This document shows positions 27,758 through 39,709 of a stretch of DNA of 51,636 nucleotides, in pieces (the first letter of the stretch is position 1; each line of letters begins with the position of its first letter). This DNA comes from Clostridium tarantellae (lineage in GTDB: Bacteria > Bacillota > Clostridia > Clostridiales > Clostridiaceae), in NCBI RefSeq assembly GCF_009295725.1, contig NZ_WHJC01000002.1, positions 1 through 51,636 on the forward strand. The letters are read 5' to 3'. Made by a program: the position numbers and the translations under genes. Below the pieces are notes generated by a model. That model was not told where the DNA came from and did not search any database. It worked only from the letters and a program-made list of their open reading frames with translations.

Positions 27758-28506
27758 TAAAATTTCCCTCCTACATCACCAAGTTCATATTGTAAAAGGG
27801 CAATACAAGTAAATCCCGCTGTTTCAGTCCTTAAAATTCTTGGACCTAATGTAACAATATGAGCTCCTATGTGCTTTAAATATTCTATTTCATTTTCTTC
27901 AAAACCACCTTCTGGTCCCACCATAATACCAATATTTTTAATATTAGAAATATCTATAGATTTAATCATGGATTTTACTCCATAACCTGTTGCATTTTCA
28001 TATGGAATAACTATTAAATCCATATTTTTCATAAGTTCTAAAGCATCTTTAAAATCTATTGGTGTTAATACCTTAGGGATTTGACTTCTCTTGCTTTGCT
28101 TACAAGCTTCTAAAGATATTTTATTTAATCTATCTAATTTTTTAAATTCACCTTTAAGTTTTATATCTACTCTATCTGTAATGGTTGGAACTATTTCGTT
28201 CACTCCTAATTCAACACATTTCTGTACTATCAAATCCATTTTTGCTGCCTTTGGTAGTCCTTGAAATAATGTTATATGTATATTACTTTCATTGTTTATA
28301 TTTAATTTCTCTAATAATTTTATAGTAACCTGTTGCTTATTTACTTCTTCTACTTCTCCTAGAAACTCTTCTCCTTGAAGATTATTTATAGCCACCTTTT
28401 CACCCTTGGTAACTCTTAAAACCTTGTAAATGTGCTTTACATCCTCACCTACTATAATAGCGTGTGTTTCTGTAAACATTTCACAAGATGTAAAAAATTT
28501 ATGCAT
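27757..28506 (-). CDS. rsmE: 16S rRNA (uracil-1498-N3)-methyltransferase RsmE
   Basis: A 249-residue SPOUT methyltransferase with the knot motif GIMVGPEGGFEENEIEYL and LGPRILRTETAGFTCIALLQY at the C-terminus and a PUA-like N-terminal part. It methylates U1498 of 16S rRNA. ATG at 28506 is supported by AAGGAGAG 7 bases upstream; the GTG at 28512 is too close. It sits between prmA and mtaB as usual. Confidence 0.94.
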   Translation of the reverse strand: MHKFFTSCEMFTETHAIIVGEDVKHIYKVLRVTKGEKVAINNLQGEEFLGEVEEVNKQQVTIKLLEKLNINNESNIHITLFQGLPKAAKMDLIVQKCVELGVNEIVPTITDRVDIKLKGEFKKLDRLNKISLEACKQSKRSQIPKVLTPIDFKDALELMKNMDLIVIPYENATGYGVKSMIKSIDISNIKNIGIMVGPEGGFEENEIEYLKHIGAHIVTLGPRILRTETAGFTCIALLQYELGDVGGKF

Positions 28507-28532
28507 ACACAATCTCTCCTTGAAAAACTAAA

Positions 28533-29474
28533 TTATTTTAACTTAGCCACAATGCAATTCCATTCTCCATCTATGTTAACTTCCATTACTTCAAAACCTT
28601 CTTGCTCTAGCTTATCTATAACCATTTGTCTTCTATCATGTATTATTCCTGAAGTTATGAATATACCATCTTTATTTAAAATCTTCTTAACATCATCTAC
28701 TAATATACAAACTACTTCTGCAAGTATATTAGCTACAACTATATCTGCATTTCCTTCCACTACATCTAAAAGATTTCCATAAAGAACCTCTATATTACTT
28801 ATATCGTTAAAGCTTATATTTTCTTTTGCAGCATCTACAGCCACTGGGTCTAAATCTACTCCTACCACATGCTTAGCTTTAAGTTTTGATGCAACTATAG
28901 CAAGTATTCCTGAACCAGTTCCTATATCAAATACAGTTGTCTCTGGTTTTACATATTTCTCTAATGCTTTAATACACATACTAGTAGTTTCATGGTCACC
29001 AGTACCAAAAGCCATTCCTGGATCAAGTTCTACTATTAAATCATTTCCTTTAACTTCATATTCTTCCCAAATTGGTTTAATAACTATTCTTTCACCTATT
29101 TTAATTGGCTTATAATACTTCTTCCAATTGTTAGCCCAATCTTGCTCATACATTTTTTCAGCTTCTACCTTAGCTTCACCAACATTTAAACCACACTTTT
29201 TTAACTCTTCCATTTTTTCATTTACATAAGTTAAAATTTCTTCTATATTATCTTCTTCTGAGAAATATCCTCTAACTACAGCCGCATTTCCTTTATGCTC
29301 TAATATATTTATATCTGCAAAATCCCAAGTTAATGGTCCTGTTTCTCTTCCTAAAATATCATTTGGGTCTTCTATAGCTACACCTTTACAATCTAATGTA
29401 TAAAATATTCCTGATACAGCCTCTAAAGCTTCACTTTTTGTTATAACTCTAACCTCAATCCAAATTCCGTCCAT
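28533..29474 (-). CDS. prmA: ribosomal protein L11 methyltransferase
   Basis: A 313-residue protein with the SAM-binding motif VFDIGTGSGILAIVASKL, the acidic VVGVDLDPVAVDAAKEN and catalytic-region DIVVANILAEV. It trimethylates ribosomal protein uL11. It is the first gene of the prmA-rsmE-mtaB run, which in many Firmicutes directly follows dnaJ; here a plus-strand gene lies between. Confidence 0.94.
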   Translation of the reverse strand: MDGIWIEVRVITKSEALEAVSGIFYTLDCKGVAIEDPNDILGRETGPLTWDFADINILEHKGNAAVVRGYFSEEDNIEEILTYVNEKMEELKKCGLNVGEAKVEAEKMYEQDWANNWKKYYKPIKIGERIVIKPIWEEYEVKGNDLIVELDPGMAFGTGDHETTSMCIKALEKYVKPETTVFDIGTGSGILAIVASKLKAKHVVGVDLDPVAVDAAKENISFNDISNIEVLYGNLLDVVEGNADIVVANILAEVVCILVDDVKKILNKDGIFITSGIIHDRRQMVIDKLEQEGFEVMEVNIDGEWNCIVAKLK

Positions 29475-29551
29475 TTATATATCAATCCTTTCTTTATCTA
29501 CTTTGACTAATAATATATTTTACACTTTGACATTATATATGTCTATGATTA

Positions 29552-29579
29552 TTGACATATTTACAAGTATTTTTATACT
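29552..29579 (+). promoter_or_regulatory. possible promoter of the PHP gene
   Basis: TTGACA (29552-29557) and TATACT (29574-29579) are 16 bases apart on the plus strand, about 100 bases before the start. The divergent region is very AT-rich and other matches exist, so this is tentative. Confidence 0.4.
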
Positions 29580-29680
29580 GTAATTAATATATATATTTAC
29601 TTAAAATAACCAAAACTTAAAAAGTATATAATAAAATAATGTTATAATACTTAAATAAAAAAATAAATTTGGAGGTAATT

Positions 29681-30448
29681 ATGATTTTTGATTCTCATAT
29701 TCATACTGAATTTTCAAGCGATAGTAAAATGAAAATTGAAGATGCTATAAAAATAGCTAAAAAAAATAATATTGGTCTTATAATTACAGAACATCTTGAC
29801 CTTAATTACCCTGTACCAACAGAGTTTCGTTGTAACTTACCTAAATATTTTGCTACATATGAAAAATATAGAAACGAAAAAACTTTACTTGGTATAGAGA
29901 CTGGACTTTCTCTTTCAACTTTAAAGGAAAATGAAAAATTAATGGATAGTTATTCTTTTGATTATATAATTGGATCAATTCATAGTGTAAATGATATAGA
30001 TATTTTTAAAGATTATATAAAATTAGAAATGGATGAAAAACAATTTTTTCAAACTTATTTTAAATACATGTTAAAATGTGTACAAACTCATAATAATTTT
30101 GATTCCTTAGGACATATTGATTATCTATACAGATATGCACCTTTTAATGGTGCTGAAATAAACCTAAATATTCATAAAGAAGTTTTAAGTGAAATAATAA
30201 AAACCTTAATTCAAAAAGAAAAAGTAATGGAACTAAATACAAAAAGGCTTTCAAAAAAATCTTCAAGAACATCTCTTATAGAAGTGTATAAACTATATAA
30301 AGATTTAGGAGGAAAATATGTAACTTTAGGTTCCGATTCTCATTCTAATGACAGAATTTGTGATAATTTCAAAATAGCTACAGATATGATAGAATCATTA
30401 AACTTAAAAGGAGTCTACTTCAAAAAAAGACAAATTCATTTTTTTTAA
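29681..30448 (+). CDS. PHP-domain histidinol-phosphatase-like protein
   Basis: A 255-residue PHP hydrolase. Metal ligands are seen in FDSHIHTEFSSDS (N-terminus), LIITEHLDL, IGSIHSVND, LGHIDYLYRY and LGSDSHSNDRI. It fits HisK-type histidinol phosphatases, but related PHP phosphoesterases use other substrates and no his genes are nearby. ATG at 29681 is preceded by GGAGG. It stands alone on the plus strand between prmA and dnaJ. Confidence 0.82.
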   Translation: MIFDSHIHTEFSSDSKMKIEDAIKIAKKNNIGLIITEHLDLNYPVPTEFRCNLPKYFATYEKYRNEKTLLGIETGLSLSTLKENEKLMDSYSFDYIIGSIHSVNDIDIFKDYIKLEMDEKQFFQTYFKYMLKCVQTHNNFDSLGHIDYLYRYAPFNGAEINLNIHKEVLSEIIKTLIQKEKVMELNTKRLSKKSSRTSLIEVYKLYKDLGGKYVTLGSDSHSNDRICDNFKIATDMIESLNLKGVYFKKRQIHFF

Positions 30449-30452
30449 TGAA

Positions 30453-30487
30453 AAAACCTACACTAAAATTTTATTAGTGTAGGTTTT
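30453..30487. terminator. bidirectional terminator between PHP gene and dnaJ
   Basis: A 14-bp perfect stem (30453-30466 with 30474-30487) and 7-base loop, flanked by A and T runs, between convergent genes. Confidence 0.88.
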
Positions 30488-30526
30488 ATTAAATTAAAAA
30501 CAATAATTTAATTTGTGTAAATTTAT

Positions 30527-31675
30527 TTATTTCTTTTTCTTAAAGAAATTGAATCCACCTTTTTCTTCATTTTCATTAACTGATTCTCCTGAAGCTATCA
30601 TAAAGGCTCTTAATGCTTCTTCTTGTTCTTTATTTAAATGTTTAGGTACTTCTACCTTAACATGTACATACTGGTCTCCTCTACTTGAAGAGTTAATTTT
30701 AGGAACACCTTTTCCTCTTAATCTAAACTTAGTTCCTGGTTGAGTACCTGCTGGAACTGTGTATTTAACATTTCCATCTACAGTTGGAACCGTTATTTCA
30801 GCACCTAAAGCAGCTTTAGCCATACTTATTGTATATTCATAATGAATATCTGAACCAGTTCTCTTGAATATCTTAGATGGTGCTACCGCTATTCTAATAT
30901 ATAAATCTCCTGCTGGACCACCATTTACACCATGTTCTCCTTGTCCTCTTAAAGGAATAACATTTCCTGTATCAACACCAGCTGGAATTTTAACTGTTAT
31001 TTTTCTATTTTTTCTTACCGTTCCTTTTCCCTTACAATCTGGACAAGGACTTTCAATAGTTTTACCTTTACCGCCACAAGCATCACATGTTGATGTAGAC
31101 ATAAAGTTACCTAAAGGTGTTTGTCTTGTTACTCTTATTTGTCCTGAACCACCACATTTAGCACATGTTTTTGGTGATGTTCCTGGTTTAGCACCAGTTC
31201 CTTTACAAGTTTCACAATTTTCTGTTCTTGTTAAAGATATTTCTTTTTCAACACCAAATACAGCTTCTTCAAAATTAATATTTAAAGAATATTCTAAATC
31301 TGAACCTCTTTGAGGTGCATTTCTTCTTGAAGTGGAACCACCACCACCAAAGCCACCGCCAAAGAATGTTTCAAATATATCTCCAAAACCACCCATGTCA
31401 TTAAAGTCAAAACCACCACTAAAGCCACCGCCACCAAAGCCACCGGCACCATTCATACCAGCGTGACCAAATTGATCATATTGAGCTTTTTTTTCTGCAT
31501 CTGTTAATACCTGATAAGCTTCATTAAGCTCTTTAAATTTTTCTTCTGCCTCTTTATCACCTGGATTTCTATCAGGGTGATATTTTAACGCCAATTTTCT
31601 AAAAGCTTTTTTTATGTCATCATCTGAAGCACCTTTTTGAAGACCTAGCACCTCATAATAATCTCTTTTAGACAC
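30527..31675 (-). CDS. dnaJ: chaperone DnaJ
   Basis: A 382-residue Hsp40 with J-domain ([18 protein letters not shown] motif in [11 protein letters not shown]), a Gly/Phe-rich linker, four CXXCXGXG zinc repeats ([32 protein letters not shown]) and a C-terminal substrate domain. I chose GTG at 31675 (SKRDYYEVL) because it matches usual DnaJ N-termini and GGTGGTG lies just upstream. It is the last gene of the hrcA operon. Confidence 0.96.
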   Translation of the reverse strand: MSKRDYYEVLGLQKGASDDDIKKAFRKLALKYHPDRNPGDKEAEEKFKELNEAYQVLTDAEKKAQYDQFGHAGMNGAGGFGGGGFSGGFDFNDMGGFGDIFETFFGGGFGGGGSTSRRNAPQRGSDLEYSLNINFEEAVFGVEKEISLTRTENCETCKGTGAKPGTSPKTCAKCGGSGQIRVTRQTPLGNFMSTSTCDACGGKGKTIESPCPDCKGKGTVRKNRKITVKIPAGVDTGNVIPLRGQGEHGVNGGPAGDLYIRIAVAPSKIFKRTGSDIHYEYTISMAKAALGAEITVPTVDGNVKYTVPAGTQPGTKFRLRGKGVPKINSSSRGDQYVHVKVEVPKHLNKEQEEALRAFMIASGESVNENEEKGGFNFFKKKK

Positions 31676-31710
31676 TACTTTCACCACCTATACTTGAAAT
31701 TACTTACAAA

Positions 31711-31734
31711 AAGGGAAGACGGATGCCTTCCCTT
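31711..31734 (-). terminator. possible attenuating terminator between dnaK and dnaJ
   Basis: An 8-bp stem (31711-31718 with 31727-31734) with an 8-base loop and only a short U-run (five) on the minus strand. It could reduce dnaJ expression relative to dnaK. Confidence 0.6.
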
Positions 31735-31791
31735 ATGTTTTAATATATACCTTTATATTATATCAAACCTTCCGTAGTTGTGATATAAAAA

Positions 31792-33657
<1,866 letters not shown>

Positions 33658-33722
33658 CTATTTTCAAATTATTTATATCTATTAATTTAAAATTCTTTTT
33701 AACTTAAATTTATCTTTAATCT

Positions 33723-34346
33723 TTAATTTACAACTTTAACCATGGTATGTCTAATAACTTTATCTCCTCTTTTATATCCTTTTTGGAAGACTTCAGCTAT
33801 TTCATTTGCACCATAATTTTCATCTTCAGCATGCATTAAAGGTTGATGTAAGTTTGGATCAAACTGTCCTGTTGCATCTATCTCTTCAACTTGAAGATTT
33901 TCAAGTGCATTTTGAAACTGTCTTACAGTCATTTCTACACCTTTTTTAAGATCATCAACAGTACCATCTACCGCTACTGCTCTTTCTAAATTATCTAATA
34001 CTGGAAGAATTTTCGTTAAAACATCTTCACAAGCATCAGTATAAATTCTTTCTTTTTCTTTATCTGTTCTTTTTCTATAATTTTCATATTCTGCATTAAT
34101 TCTTAATAATCTATCTTTTAAAGCTTCTAATTCATTTTCTAATTTTTTTGTTTTATTTTTAAACAACATATTTTCTTCCTTTAAAGCTTTTAACTCTTCA
34201 AAATCAAGAACTTTTTCCTCTTGATTTTCCTCCTTGTCTGTATCGTCAGAAGTGATTTCGGCATTTTCTTCTACAGTTTCAACTGTATCATCATTTTCTT
34301 GTATATTTTCATTTAAATCTTTATCTTTTTCATTATCATTAATCAC
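33723..34346 (-). CDS. grpE: nucleotide exchange factor GrpE
   Basis: A 207-residue protein with a long acidic, coiled-coil N-terminal half (about residues 1-110) and the GrpE signature in the C-terminal part (GYKRGDKVIRHTMVKVV). It releases ADP from DnaK. Start is GTG with GAGGTG 9 bases upstream, 25 bases after hrcA. Confidence 0.94.
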   Translation of the reverse strand: MINDNEKDKDLNENIQENDDTVETVEENAEITSDDTDKEENQEEKVLDFEELKALKEENMLFKNKTKKLENELEALKDRLLRINAEYENYRKRTDKEKERIYTDACEDVLTKILPVLDNLERAVAVDGTVDDLKKGVEMTVRQFQNALENLQVEEIDATGQFDPNLHQPLMHAEDENYGANEIAEVFQKGYKRGDKVIRHTMVKVVN

Positions 34347-34371
34347 TTAAACTAACACCTCTTTTCTATTT

Positions 34372-35391
34372 TTATCTATTATTTAAAATTTCATTAAGTT
34401 CTTTCATAACACCATTCATTAAGCTAATAACTTTTGAATAGTTAATTCTTCTAGGTCCTATCAATGCTATAGATCCTAAAGGCTTTCCGTCTAAATAATA
34501 CCCTGCTGAAATTACAGAACATTCTTTTGCTTCTGGAAGAAAATTTTCATCTCCTATTTTGATACTTATATCTTCATCTCCATTTATAAGCTTAGAAACA
34601 TTGTCTTTATTGTGCAATAACGATAATATTTCTTTAGCTTTTTCTATATCATTATACTCAGAATAATTAAAGATATTTGTAGTACCTTCCATAAACATTT
34701 CTGATTTTTCATGAACCTTTAAACTTTCATACAAAGCAGGTATCAAGGCATTAAATATATCTTCATAGCCTACCAGATCAGCTTTTAGCATATTTATTAC
34801 CTCTAGATTTATTTCATCTATAGTTAGATTTTTCAATCTACTATTGGTAATAGCATTTATTTTACTTAATTCTTGTAACGTTGGAGCTCTATTAACTTTT
34901 ATTAAATTATTCTTTATAACTCCATTATCTGTTACAAGTACACACAACATATTACTATCATCTACAATTATTAATTGTATTGACTTTATAAAGCTCATTC
35001 TTATAGAAGGTGCTTTAACAACACAAGTTAACTTTGTAAGTTCTGATAATAAAGTGCTTGCTTGTTTAATAATCTTATCTACTTCATATAGAGCACCATT
35101 TATTATACACTGCTTTATCATAAGTTCTTCATCTGGACTTAATCTTTCATATTCCATAATTCGGTCTACATAAAGCCTATATCCCTTACTTGAAGGAACT
35201 CTTCCTGCTGAAGTATGAGGTTGTTCTAGAAATCCCATATCTTCTAAGTCAGCCATTTCATTTCTGATAGTTGCTGAACTTATTCCTAGGTCATACTTTT
35301 TAGCGATAGTCCTTGAACCTACAGGCTCTCCTGTTGATATATAATCACTAATAATAGCCTGTAAAATCTTTAATTTTCTATCATCTATCAC
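34372..35391 (-). CDS. hrcA: heat-inducible repressor HrcA
   Basis: A 339-residue repressor: N-terminal winged helix ([32 protein letters not shown] region), then a GAF-like central domain and [17 protein letters not shown]-like end ([20 protein letters not shown]). It binds CIRCE and turns off the dnaK operon unless GroEL is titrated by unfolded protein. GTG at 35391 is chosen because AGAGGTGAG lies 4-5 bases upstream; upstream in-frame codons overlap this site. Autoregulated through the CIRCE 18 bases upstream. Confidence 0.94.
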   Translation of the reverse strand: MIDDRKLKILQAIISDYISTGEPVGSRTIAKKYDLGISSATIRNEMADLEDMGFLEQPHTSAGRVPSSKGYRLYVDRIMEYERLSPDEELMIKQCIINGALYEVDKIIKQASTLLSELTKLTCVVKAPSIRMSFIKSIQLIIVDDSNMLCVLVTDNGVIKNNLIKVNRAPTLQELSKINAITNSRLKNLTIDEINLEVINMLKADLVGYEDIFNALIPALYESLKVHEKSEMFMEGTTNIFNYSEYNDIEKAKEILSLLHNKDNVSKLINGDEDISIKIGDENFLPEAKECSVISAGYYLDGKPLGSIALIGPRRINYSKVISLMNGVMKELNEILNNR

Positions 35392-35408
35392 TAATCTCAC
35401 CTCTTTTA

Positions 35409-35435
35409 TTAGCACTCACTTTTTATGAGTGCTAA
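35409..35435. promoter_or_regulatory. CIRCE operator
   Basis: TTAGCACTC (35409-35417), a 9-base spacer and GAGTGCTAA (35427-35435): an exact match to the CIRCE consensus and the HrcA binding site for the heat-shock operon. Confidence 0.98.
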
Positions 35436-35448
35436 TGACTACACTATT

Positions 35449-35477
35449 AATATATTATTTATCTTTTTTTTTGTCAA
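35449..35477 (-). promoter_or_regulatory. sigma-A promoter of the hrcA operon
   Basis: On the minus strand TTGACA (35477-35472) and TATATT (35454-35449) are 17 bases apart. The expected start lies just before CIRCE, so HrcA would block the initiating polymerase. Confidence 0.85.
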
Positions 35478-35661
35478 TTTTATTTTAGCCTTTTATTATT
35501 TATTTAAGCATATTAATCAAATTTATTTTTATTTTTCTTTAAATAACTATTAAATTCTTATTTTTTCTATAATATTTAAAATTAATAATTTCTTATCATA
35601 TCTTCTATTTTATTTAATACAAATTAATATATATTACTAAAGAAATTTTAAAGTAATATTT

Positions 35662-36795
35662 TTATAATAAAAATTCCATCATAACTAAATTAGATAATTC
35701 AATACCTTTTTTAGTAAGATATATTTTTCCTGATTCTCTTATTAATAGCTCTTCCTTTTGAAACTTATGTATAATGTCTCTATAAATATCATCTATATTT
35801 TTTCTAAATCTCTTTTTAAATTCTTCTTCACTTATACCATCTATTTTTCTTAACCCCATAAACATGAACTCTTCCATATTATTTTCAATACTGTTCTTTT
35901 CTATACTTTCAATAGGTTTCTTATTATTTTTTATTAATGCAATATAATCTTCTATTTTTTCTACATTTTTTATTTTTTTATTATTTATAAAAGATGTAGC
36001 CGCTGTCCCAATACCTAACCATTCTTTTAAATCCCAATAAGCTAAGTTATGTCTACATTCTTTATTTTTCTTACTAAAATTAGATATTTCATATTGATTA
36101 TACCCATGTTCACTTAATTTTTTTAATGTTAAATTATACATTTCTCTTTCTTCATCTTCATTAGGTAATTGAATCTTTCCACATTCATAAAAATCATAAA
36201 AAGGAGTTTTTTCTTCAATTATTAAACTATAAGCTGAAATATGTTCTGGCGATAAATTTATTATTGAATTTAAAGTTTCTTCCCAATCTTCAATTTTTTG
36301 ATTAGGTAATCCAAACATTAAATCTACATTAATATTATTAAACCCATATTTTCTTGCTAATAAAAAATTTTCTTTAAAATCATTAAATGTATGAATTCTT
36401 CCTAATTTATTTAATAAATTATCTTGAATAGCTTGTAATCCAATACTTATTCTATTTACTCCATTTAATTTCATTAACTCTAATTTCTCAGCTGTTATAC
36501 TTCCTGGATTACATTCTATAGAAAATTCAATATCTTTGCTTAATGTAAGTGTATTTATAGCCTTTAATAATTCATTTAATTCAGATAGGTCTAAAATACT
36601 AGGTGTTCCTCCACCTATAAATATAGTTTCTATATAATGATTAGGAATATATTTTTTTATTTCTTTTATTTCTTCACATAAATATTTAATGTATTCTTTT
36701 TTTAAAAATTCTTTCCCTGCATAAGAAGAAAAATCACAATATAGGCATTTTTGCTTACAAAAAGGAATATGTATATACAAAGATAGTTTTTTCAT
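35662..36795 (-). CDS. hemW: HemW-like radical SAM heme chaperone
   Basis: A 377-residue protein formerly annotated as oxygen-independent coproporphyrinogen oxidase. It has YIHIPFCKQKCLYCDFSS (CX3CX2C), FIGGGTPSIL, ECNPGSI, LMFGLPNQ and ISAYSLIIEEKTPF, then a winged-helix C-terminus. The HemW group binds heme and a cluster rather than making porphyrin. ATG at 36795 has GGAGGT directly upstream. It lies between hrcA and the bL25-like gene. Confidence 0.9.
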   Translation of the reverse strand: MKKLSLYIHIPFCKQKCLYCDFSSYAGKEFLKKEYIKYLCEEIKEIKKYIPNHYIETIFIGGGTPSILDLSELNELLKAINTLTLSKDIEFSIECNPGSITAEKLELMKLNGVNRISIGLQAIQDNLLNKLGRIHTFNDFKENFLLARKYGFNNINVDLMFGLPNQKIEDWEETLNSIINLSPEHISAYSLIIEEKTPFYDFYECGKIQLPNEDEEREMYNLTLKKLSEHGYNQYEISNFSKKNKECRHNLAYWDLKEWLGIGTAATSFINNKKIKNVEKIEDYIALIKNNKKPIESIEKNSIENNMEEFMFMGLRKIDGISEEEFKKRFRKNIDDIYRDIIHKFQKEELLIRESGKIYLTKKGIELSNLVMMEFLL

Positions 36796-36828
36796 ACTTA
36801 CCTCCAAATTTTATATAAATATTTTTGA

Positions 36829-36851
36829 AGAAAGGTAATGCATACCTTTCT
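36829..36851. terminator. possible terminator hairpin upstream of hemW
   Basis: A 9-bp perfect stem (36829-36837 with 36843-36851) with a 5-base loop. The U-tracts on both strands are interrupted, so its role is uncertain; it could act with the next hairpin. Confidence 0.5.
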
Positions 36852-36882
36852 TATTTTATTATTCTAACACAATCATACAAAT

Positions 36883-36906
36883 AAAAACTCATGGAAAAAC
36901 CATGAG
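36883..36906 (-). terminator. terminator after the bL25-like gene
   Basis: A 7-bp stem (36888-36894 with 36900-36906) followed on the minus strand by five U and an A/U-rich tract, just after the stop of the bL25-like gene. Confidence 0.75.
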
Positions 36907-36913
36907 CTTTTAT

Positions 36914-37183
36914 TTATATTTCTTTTAAATCAATATTAATTATATTATGAACTAAAAGATGTCTTTGCAAATCTATTATTTCAGTTTGTATAACTTCTTC
37001 ATTTAATTGCAAATCTATAACTCCTTCTCTGCCTTCTCTTTGTATAAGTTTATCTAAATCTGAACCTTTTATACTTATAGGCACGTTTTCACCATTTTTT
37101 CTTTTTAATAAACCAGTAGCTCTTCCCTCATTTCTAAATTTTCTACATTTTAATTTTAAATCTCTTAATTTTGCTTTTAACAT
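36914..37183 (-). CDS. short bL25/Ctc-like ribosomal protein
   Basis: An 89-residue protein matching the N-terminal 5S-rRNA-binding domain of bL25: LKAKLRD start, basic RKFRNEGRATGLLKRKNG, VPISIKGSDLDKLIQREGREGVIDL and the conserved end VIQTEIIDLQRHLLVHNIINIDL. It lacks the C-terminal TL5/Ctc domain. It probably binds 5S rRNA, either as the short bL25 or a stress paralogue. A GGGGGAG ribosome site precedes the ATG. Confidence 0.75.
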   Translation of the reverse strand: MLKAKLRDLKLKCRKFRNEGRATGLLKRKNGENVPISIKGSDLDKLIQREGREGVIDLQLNEEVIQTEIIDLQRHLLVHNIINIDLKEI

Positions 37184-37280
37184 ACTAAACCGCTCCCCCT
37201 GTTTACATAATTTTGTTATTTGTTATTTGTATAAATATATTTAGAGAGAGTTTATTTCATTCCTATTTTTTTTATTTTAT

Positions 37281-37320
37281 AAAAAAAATCTCTAAAGAAT
37301 TAAATTCTTTAGAGATTTTT
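37281..37320 (-). terminator. lepA terminator
   Basis: A 17-bp perfect stem (37284-37300 with 37304-37320) and 3-base loop. On the minus strand it is followed by a U-run, 4 bases after the lepA stop. Confidence 0.92.
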
Positions 37321-37324
37321 ATAA

Positions 37325-39124
37325 TTAATCTACTTTTAATACTGCCATAAATGCTTCTTGTGGAACTTCAACAGAACCTAATTGTCTCATTCTCTTCTTA
37401 CCTTCTTTTTGTTTTTCAAGAAGCTTTTTCTTTCTTGAAATATCTCCACCATAACACTTAGCTAATACGTCTTTTCTCATAGCTTTAACTGTTTCTCTTG
37501 CTATTACCTTTGACCCTACAGCTGCTTGAATTGGCACTTCAAACATATGTCTTGGAATTATTTCTTTAAGCTTTTCAGCTATTGCTCTACCTCTATGATA
37601 AGCTCTTGATTCTGGAACTATCATAGATAAAGCATCTACTGTATCGCCATTTAAAAGAATATCTAACTTAACTAATTTTGATTCCTCATAACCTTTTAGT
37701 TCATAATCTAAAGATGCATAACCTCTAGTTTTTGATTTTAATGTATCAAAGAAATCATATACTATTTCATTTAAAGGAATTTCATAGTGTATAACAACCC
37801 TTGTTTCCTCTATATATTGCATATCTATAAATTTACCTCTTCTCTCTTGGCAAAGTTCCATAACTGCTCCTGTATAATCTGTAGGCGTTATTATAGATGC
37901 TTTTACAACTGGCTCTTCCATGTGTGCAATCTCAGTCATTGGAGGAAGATTTGTTGGATTTGTTAAATCCATTTCTTCTCCATCAGTTTTTGTTATTTTA
38001 TAAATAACAGATGGTGCTGTTGTAATTATATCTAAATTAAATTCTCTTTCTATTCTTTCTTGAATTATTTCCATATGAAGTAACCCTAAAAATCCACATC
38101 TAAAACCAAAACCTAAAGCTATTGAAGTTTCTGGTTCAAATGATAATGCAGCATCATTTATCTGAAGCTTTTCTAAAGCTTCTTTAAGTTCTTCATATTT
38201 TGCTCCATCAACTGGATATATTCCTGAATAAACCATTGGTATAGCTGGTTTATATCCCATTAATGCCTCATCTGTTGGTCTATCAGCATATGTTACAGTA
38301 TCTCCAACTCTAGCATCTCTTACATTTTTAATAGAAGCTGTTATATATCCAACTTCCCCAGCACTTAATTGTTTAACTGGCATTAATGCAGGTGTAAATA
38401 CTCCCACCTCTGTAATTTCATAAACCTTGTTTGTAGACATAAGTTTAATCTTCGTACCTGGCTTTACAACTCCATCTTTTATTCTTACATAACATACAAC
38501 ACCTTTATAACTGTCATAATAAGAATCAAAAATTAAAGCTTTAAGAGGAGCCTCTTCATCACCTTCCGGACATGGAACATGTTTTACTATAGTTTCTAAA
38601 ACATCTTCTATATTTAGTCCAGTTTTTGCTGATATTAAAGGTGCATCTTCTGCTTCTATTCCTATAACATCTTCTATTTCTTGTTTTATTTCATCCGGTC
38701 TAGCACTTGGAAGGTCTATTTTATTTATTACTGGTACAATTTCTAAATCATTATCTAAAGCTAAATAGCAGTTAGCTAATGTTTGTGCTTGAATACCTTG
38801 TGTCGCATCAACTACAAGTACAGCACCTTCACATGCCGCTAAGCTTCTTGAAACTTCATATGTAAAATCTACATGTCCTGGAGTATCTATAAGATTTAAT
38901 ATATATTCTTCTCCATTATCTTTTTTATATATTAATCTTGCAGCCTGAGATTTAATTGTTATTCCTCTCTCTTTTTCTAAATCCATAGTATCTAGAACCT
39001 GCTGCTCCATTTCTCTCTCAGTTAATGTTCCTGTTTTTTCTAAAAGTCTATCTGCTAAAGTTGATTTACCGTGGTCTATATGCGCTACTATTGAAAAGTT
39101 TCTTATATACTTCTTTTTATCCAT
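37325..39124 (-). CDS. lepA: elongation factor 4 (LepA)
   Basis: A 599-residue translational GTPase: G1 [17 protein letters not shown]3 [13 protein letters not shown]4 NKIDLPSA, then EF-G-like domains and the LepA-specific C-terminal domain ([40 protein letters not shown]). It acts on stalled or stressed ribosomes and 30S biogenesis. It follows the small secreted-protein gene with a 118-base gap. Confidence 0.96.
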   Translation of the reverse strand: MDKKKYIRNFSIVAHIDHGKSTLADRLLEKTGTLTEREMEQQVLDTMDLEKERGITIKSQAARLIYKKDNGEEYILNLIDTPGHVDFTYEVSRSLAACEGAVLVVDATQGIQAQTLANCYLALDNDLEIVPVINKIDLPSARPDEIKQEIEDVIGIEAEDAPLISAKTGLNIEDVLETIVKHVPCPEGDEEAPLKALIFDSYYDSYKGVVCYVRIKDGVVKPGTKIKLMSTNKVYEITEVGVFTPALMPVKQLSAGEVGYITASIKNVRDARVGDTVTYADRPTDEALMGYKPAIPMVYSGIYPVDGAKYEELKEALEKLQINDAALSFEPETSIALGFGFRCGFLGLLHMEIIQERIEREFNLDIITTAPSVIYKITKTDGEEMDLTNPTNLPPMTEIAHMEEPVVKASIITPTDYTGAVMELCQERRGKFIDMQYIEETRVVIHYEIPLNEIVYDFFDTLKSKTRGYASLDYELKGYEESKLVKLDILLNGDTVDALSMIVPESRAYHRGRAIAEKLKEIIPRHMFEVPIQAAVGSKVIARETVKAMRKDVLAKCYGGDISRKKKLLEKQKEGKKRMRQLGSVEVPQEAFMAVLKVD

Positions 39125-39242
39125 ATCTAAACCTGCTCTCTTACCTTATTATATAAGCTTTTGAACAGTTTTCACCCCCATGCAAAATAAGTCAAAATAA
39201 ATTATATCACAATTAGGTATAAAACTGTCAATAATAATTATA

Positions 39243-39599
39243 TCATGAAGCCATTACAATCTCTACAAAGGTAGATATCTTATCTATAAAATGATTTATA
39301 CTATCTATTAAATTTACTAATCCTTTACCTATTATTCCTTTATTTATATCAACTTTATAATTATCTATAACTGCATATACTTCTTCATCTTCTCTATATA
39401 TTTTTATTTTGCTTTCATCTTTACTAAACATACTTAAATCCATACCAGTTTCTTCTTTTAATTTTTCTGAATCCACATTACTAACTTCTAAATCTTTATT
39501 ATTAAATACTTTAGTATTCTCAATGTTAATATTAACATAACCCCAAAAAAATATTATAGAAAATAATATAAATGGTATTGTAAAAATAATCTTCTTCAA
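39243..39599 (-). CDS. small membrane-anchored or secreted protein downstream of spoIIP
   Basis: Not recognised. It is a 118-residue protein with one N-terminal hydrophobic segment (about residues 3-22) after two lysines, then a polar acidic/lysine-rich part expected outside the membrane and an amphipathic C-terminal helix (GLVNLIDSINHFIDKISTFV). No cysteine lipobox is seen. Start is TTG with AGGGGTG 7 bases upstream. Lying 110 bases after spoIIP and on the same strand, it may be expressed in sporulation, but this is inference from position only. Confidence 0.55.
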   Translation of the reverse strand: MKKIIFTIPFILFSIIFFWGYVNINIENTKVFNNKDLEVSNVDSEKLKEETGMDLSMFSKDESKIKIYREDEEVYAVIDNYKVDINKGIIGKGLVNLIDSINHFIDKISTFVEIVMAS

Positions 39600-39709
39600 A
39601 AAATAACACCCCTAAGATAAAATTTTAATGCATTCTAATTTTTATAAATCAAATTTAAAATGCAAAATACTATCTATTAAGGATGTTCAAATTTTTTAAT
39701 TTTATTCAA

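Noticed and set aside
31321-31450. Tandem repeat in the dnaJ region
   Set aside because: The repeated CACCACC/GCCACC pattern simply encodes the Gly-rich linker of DnaJ.
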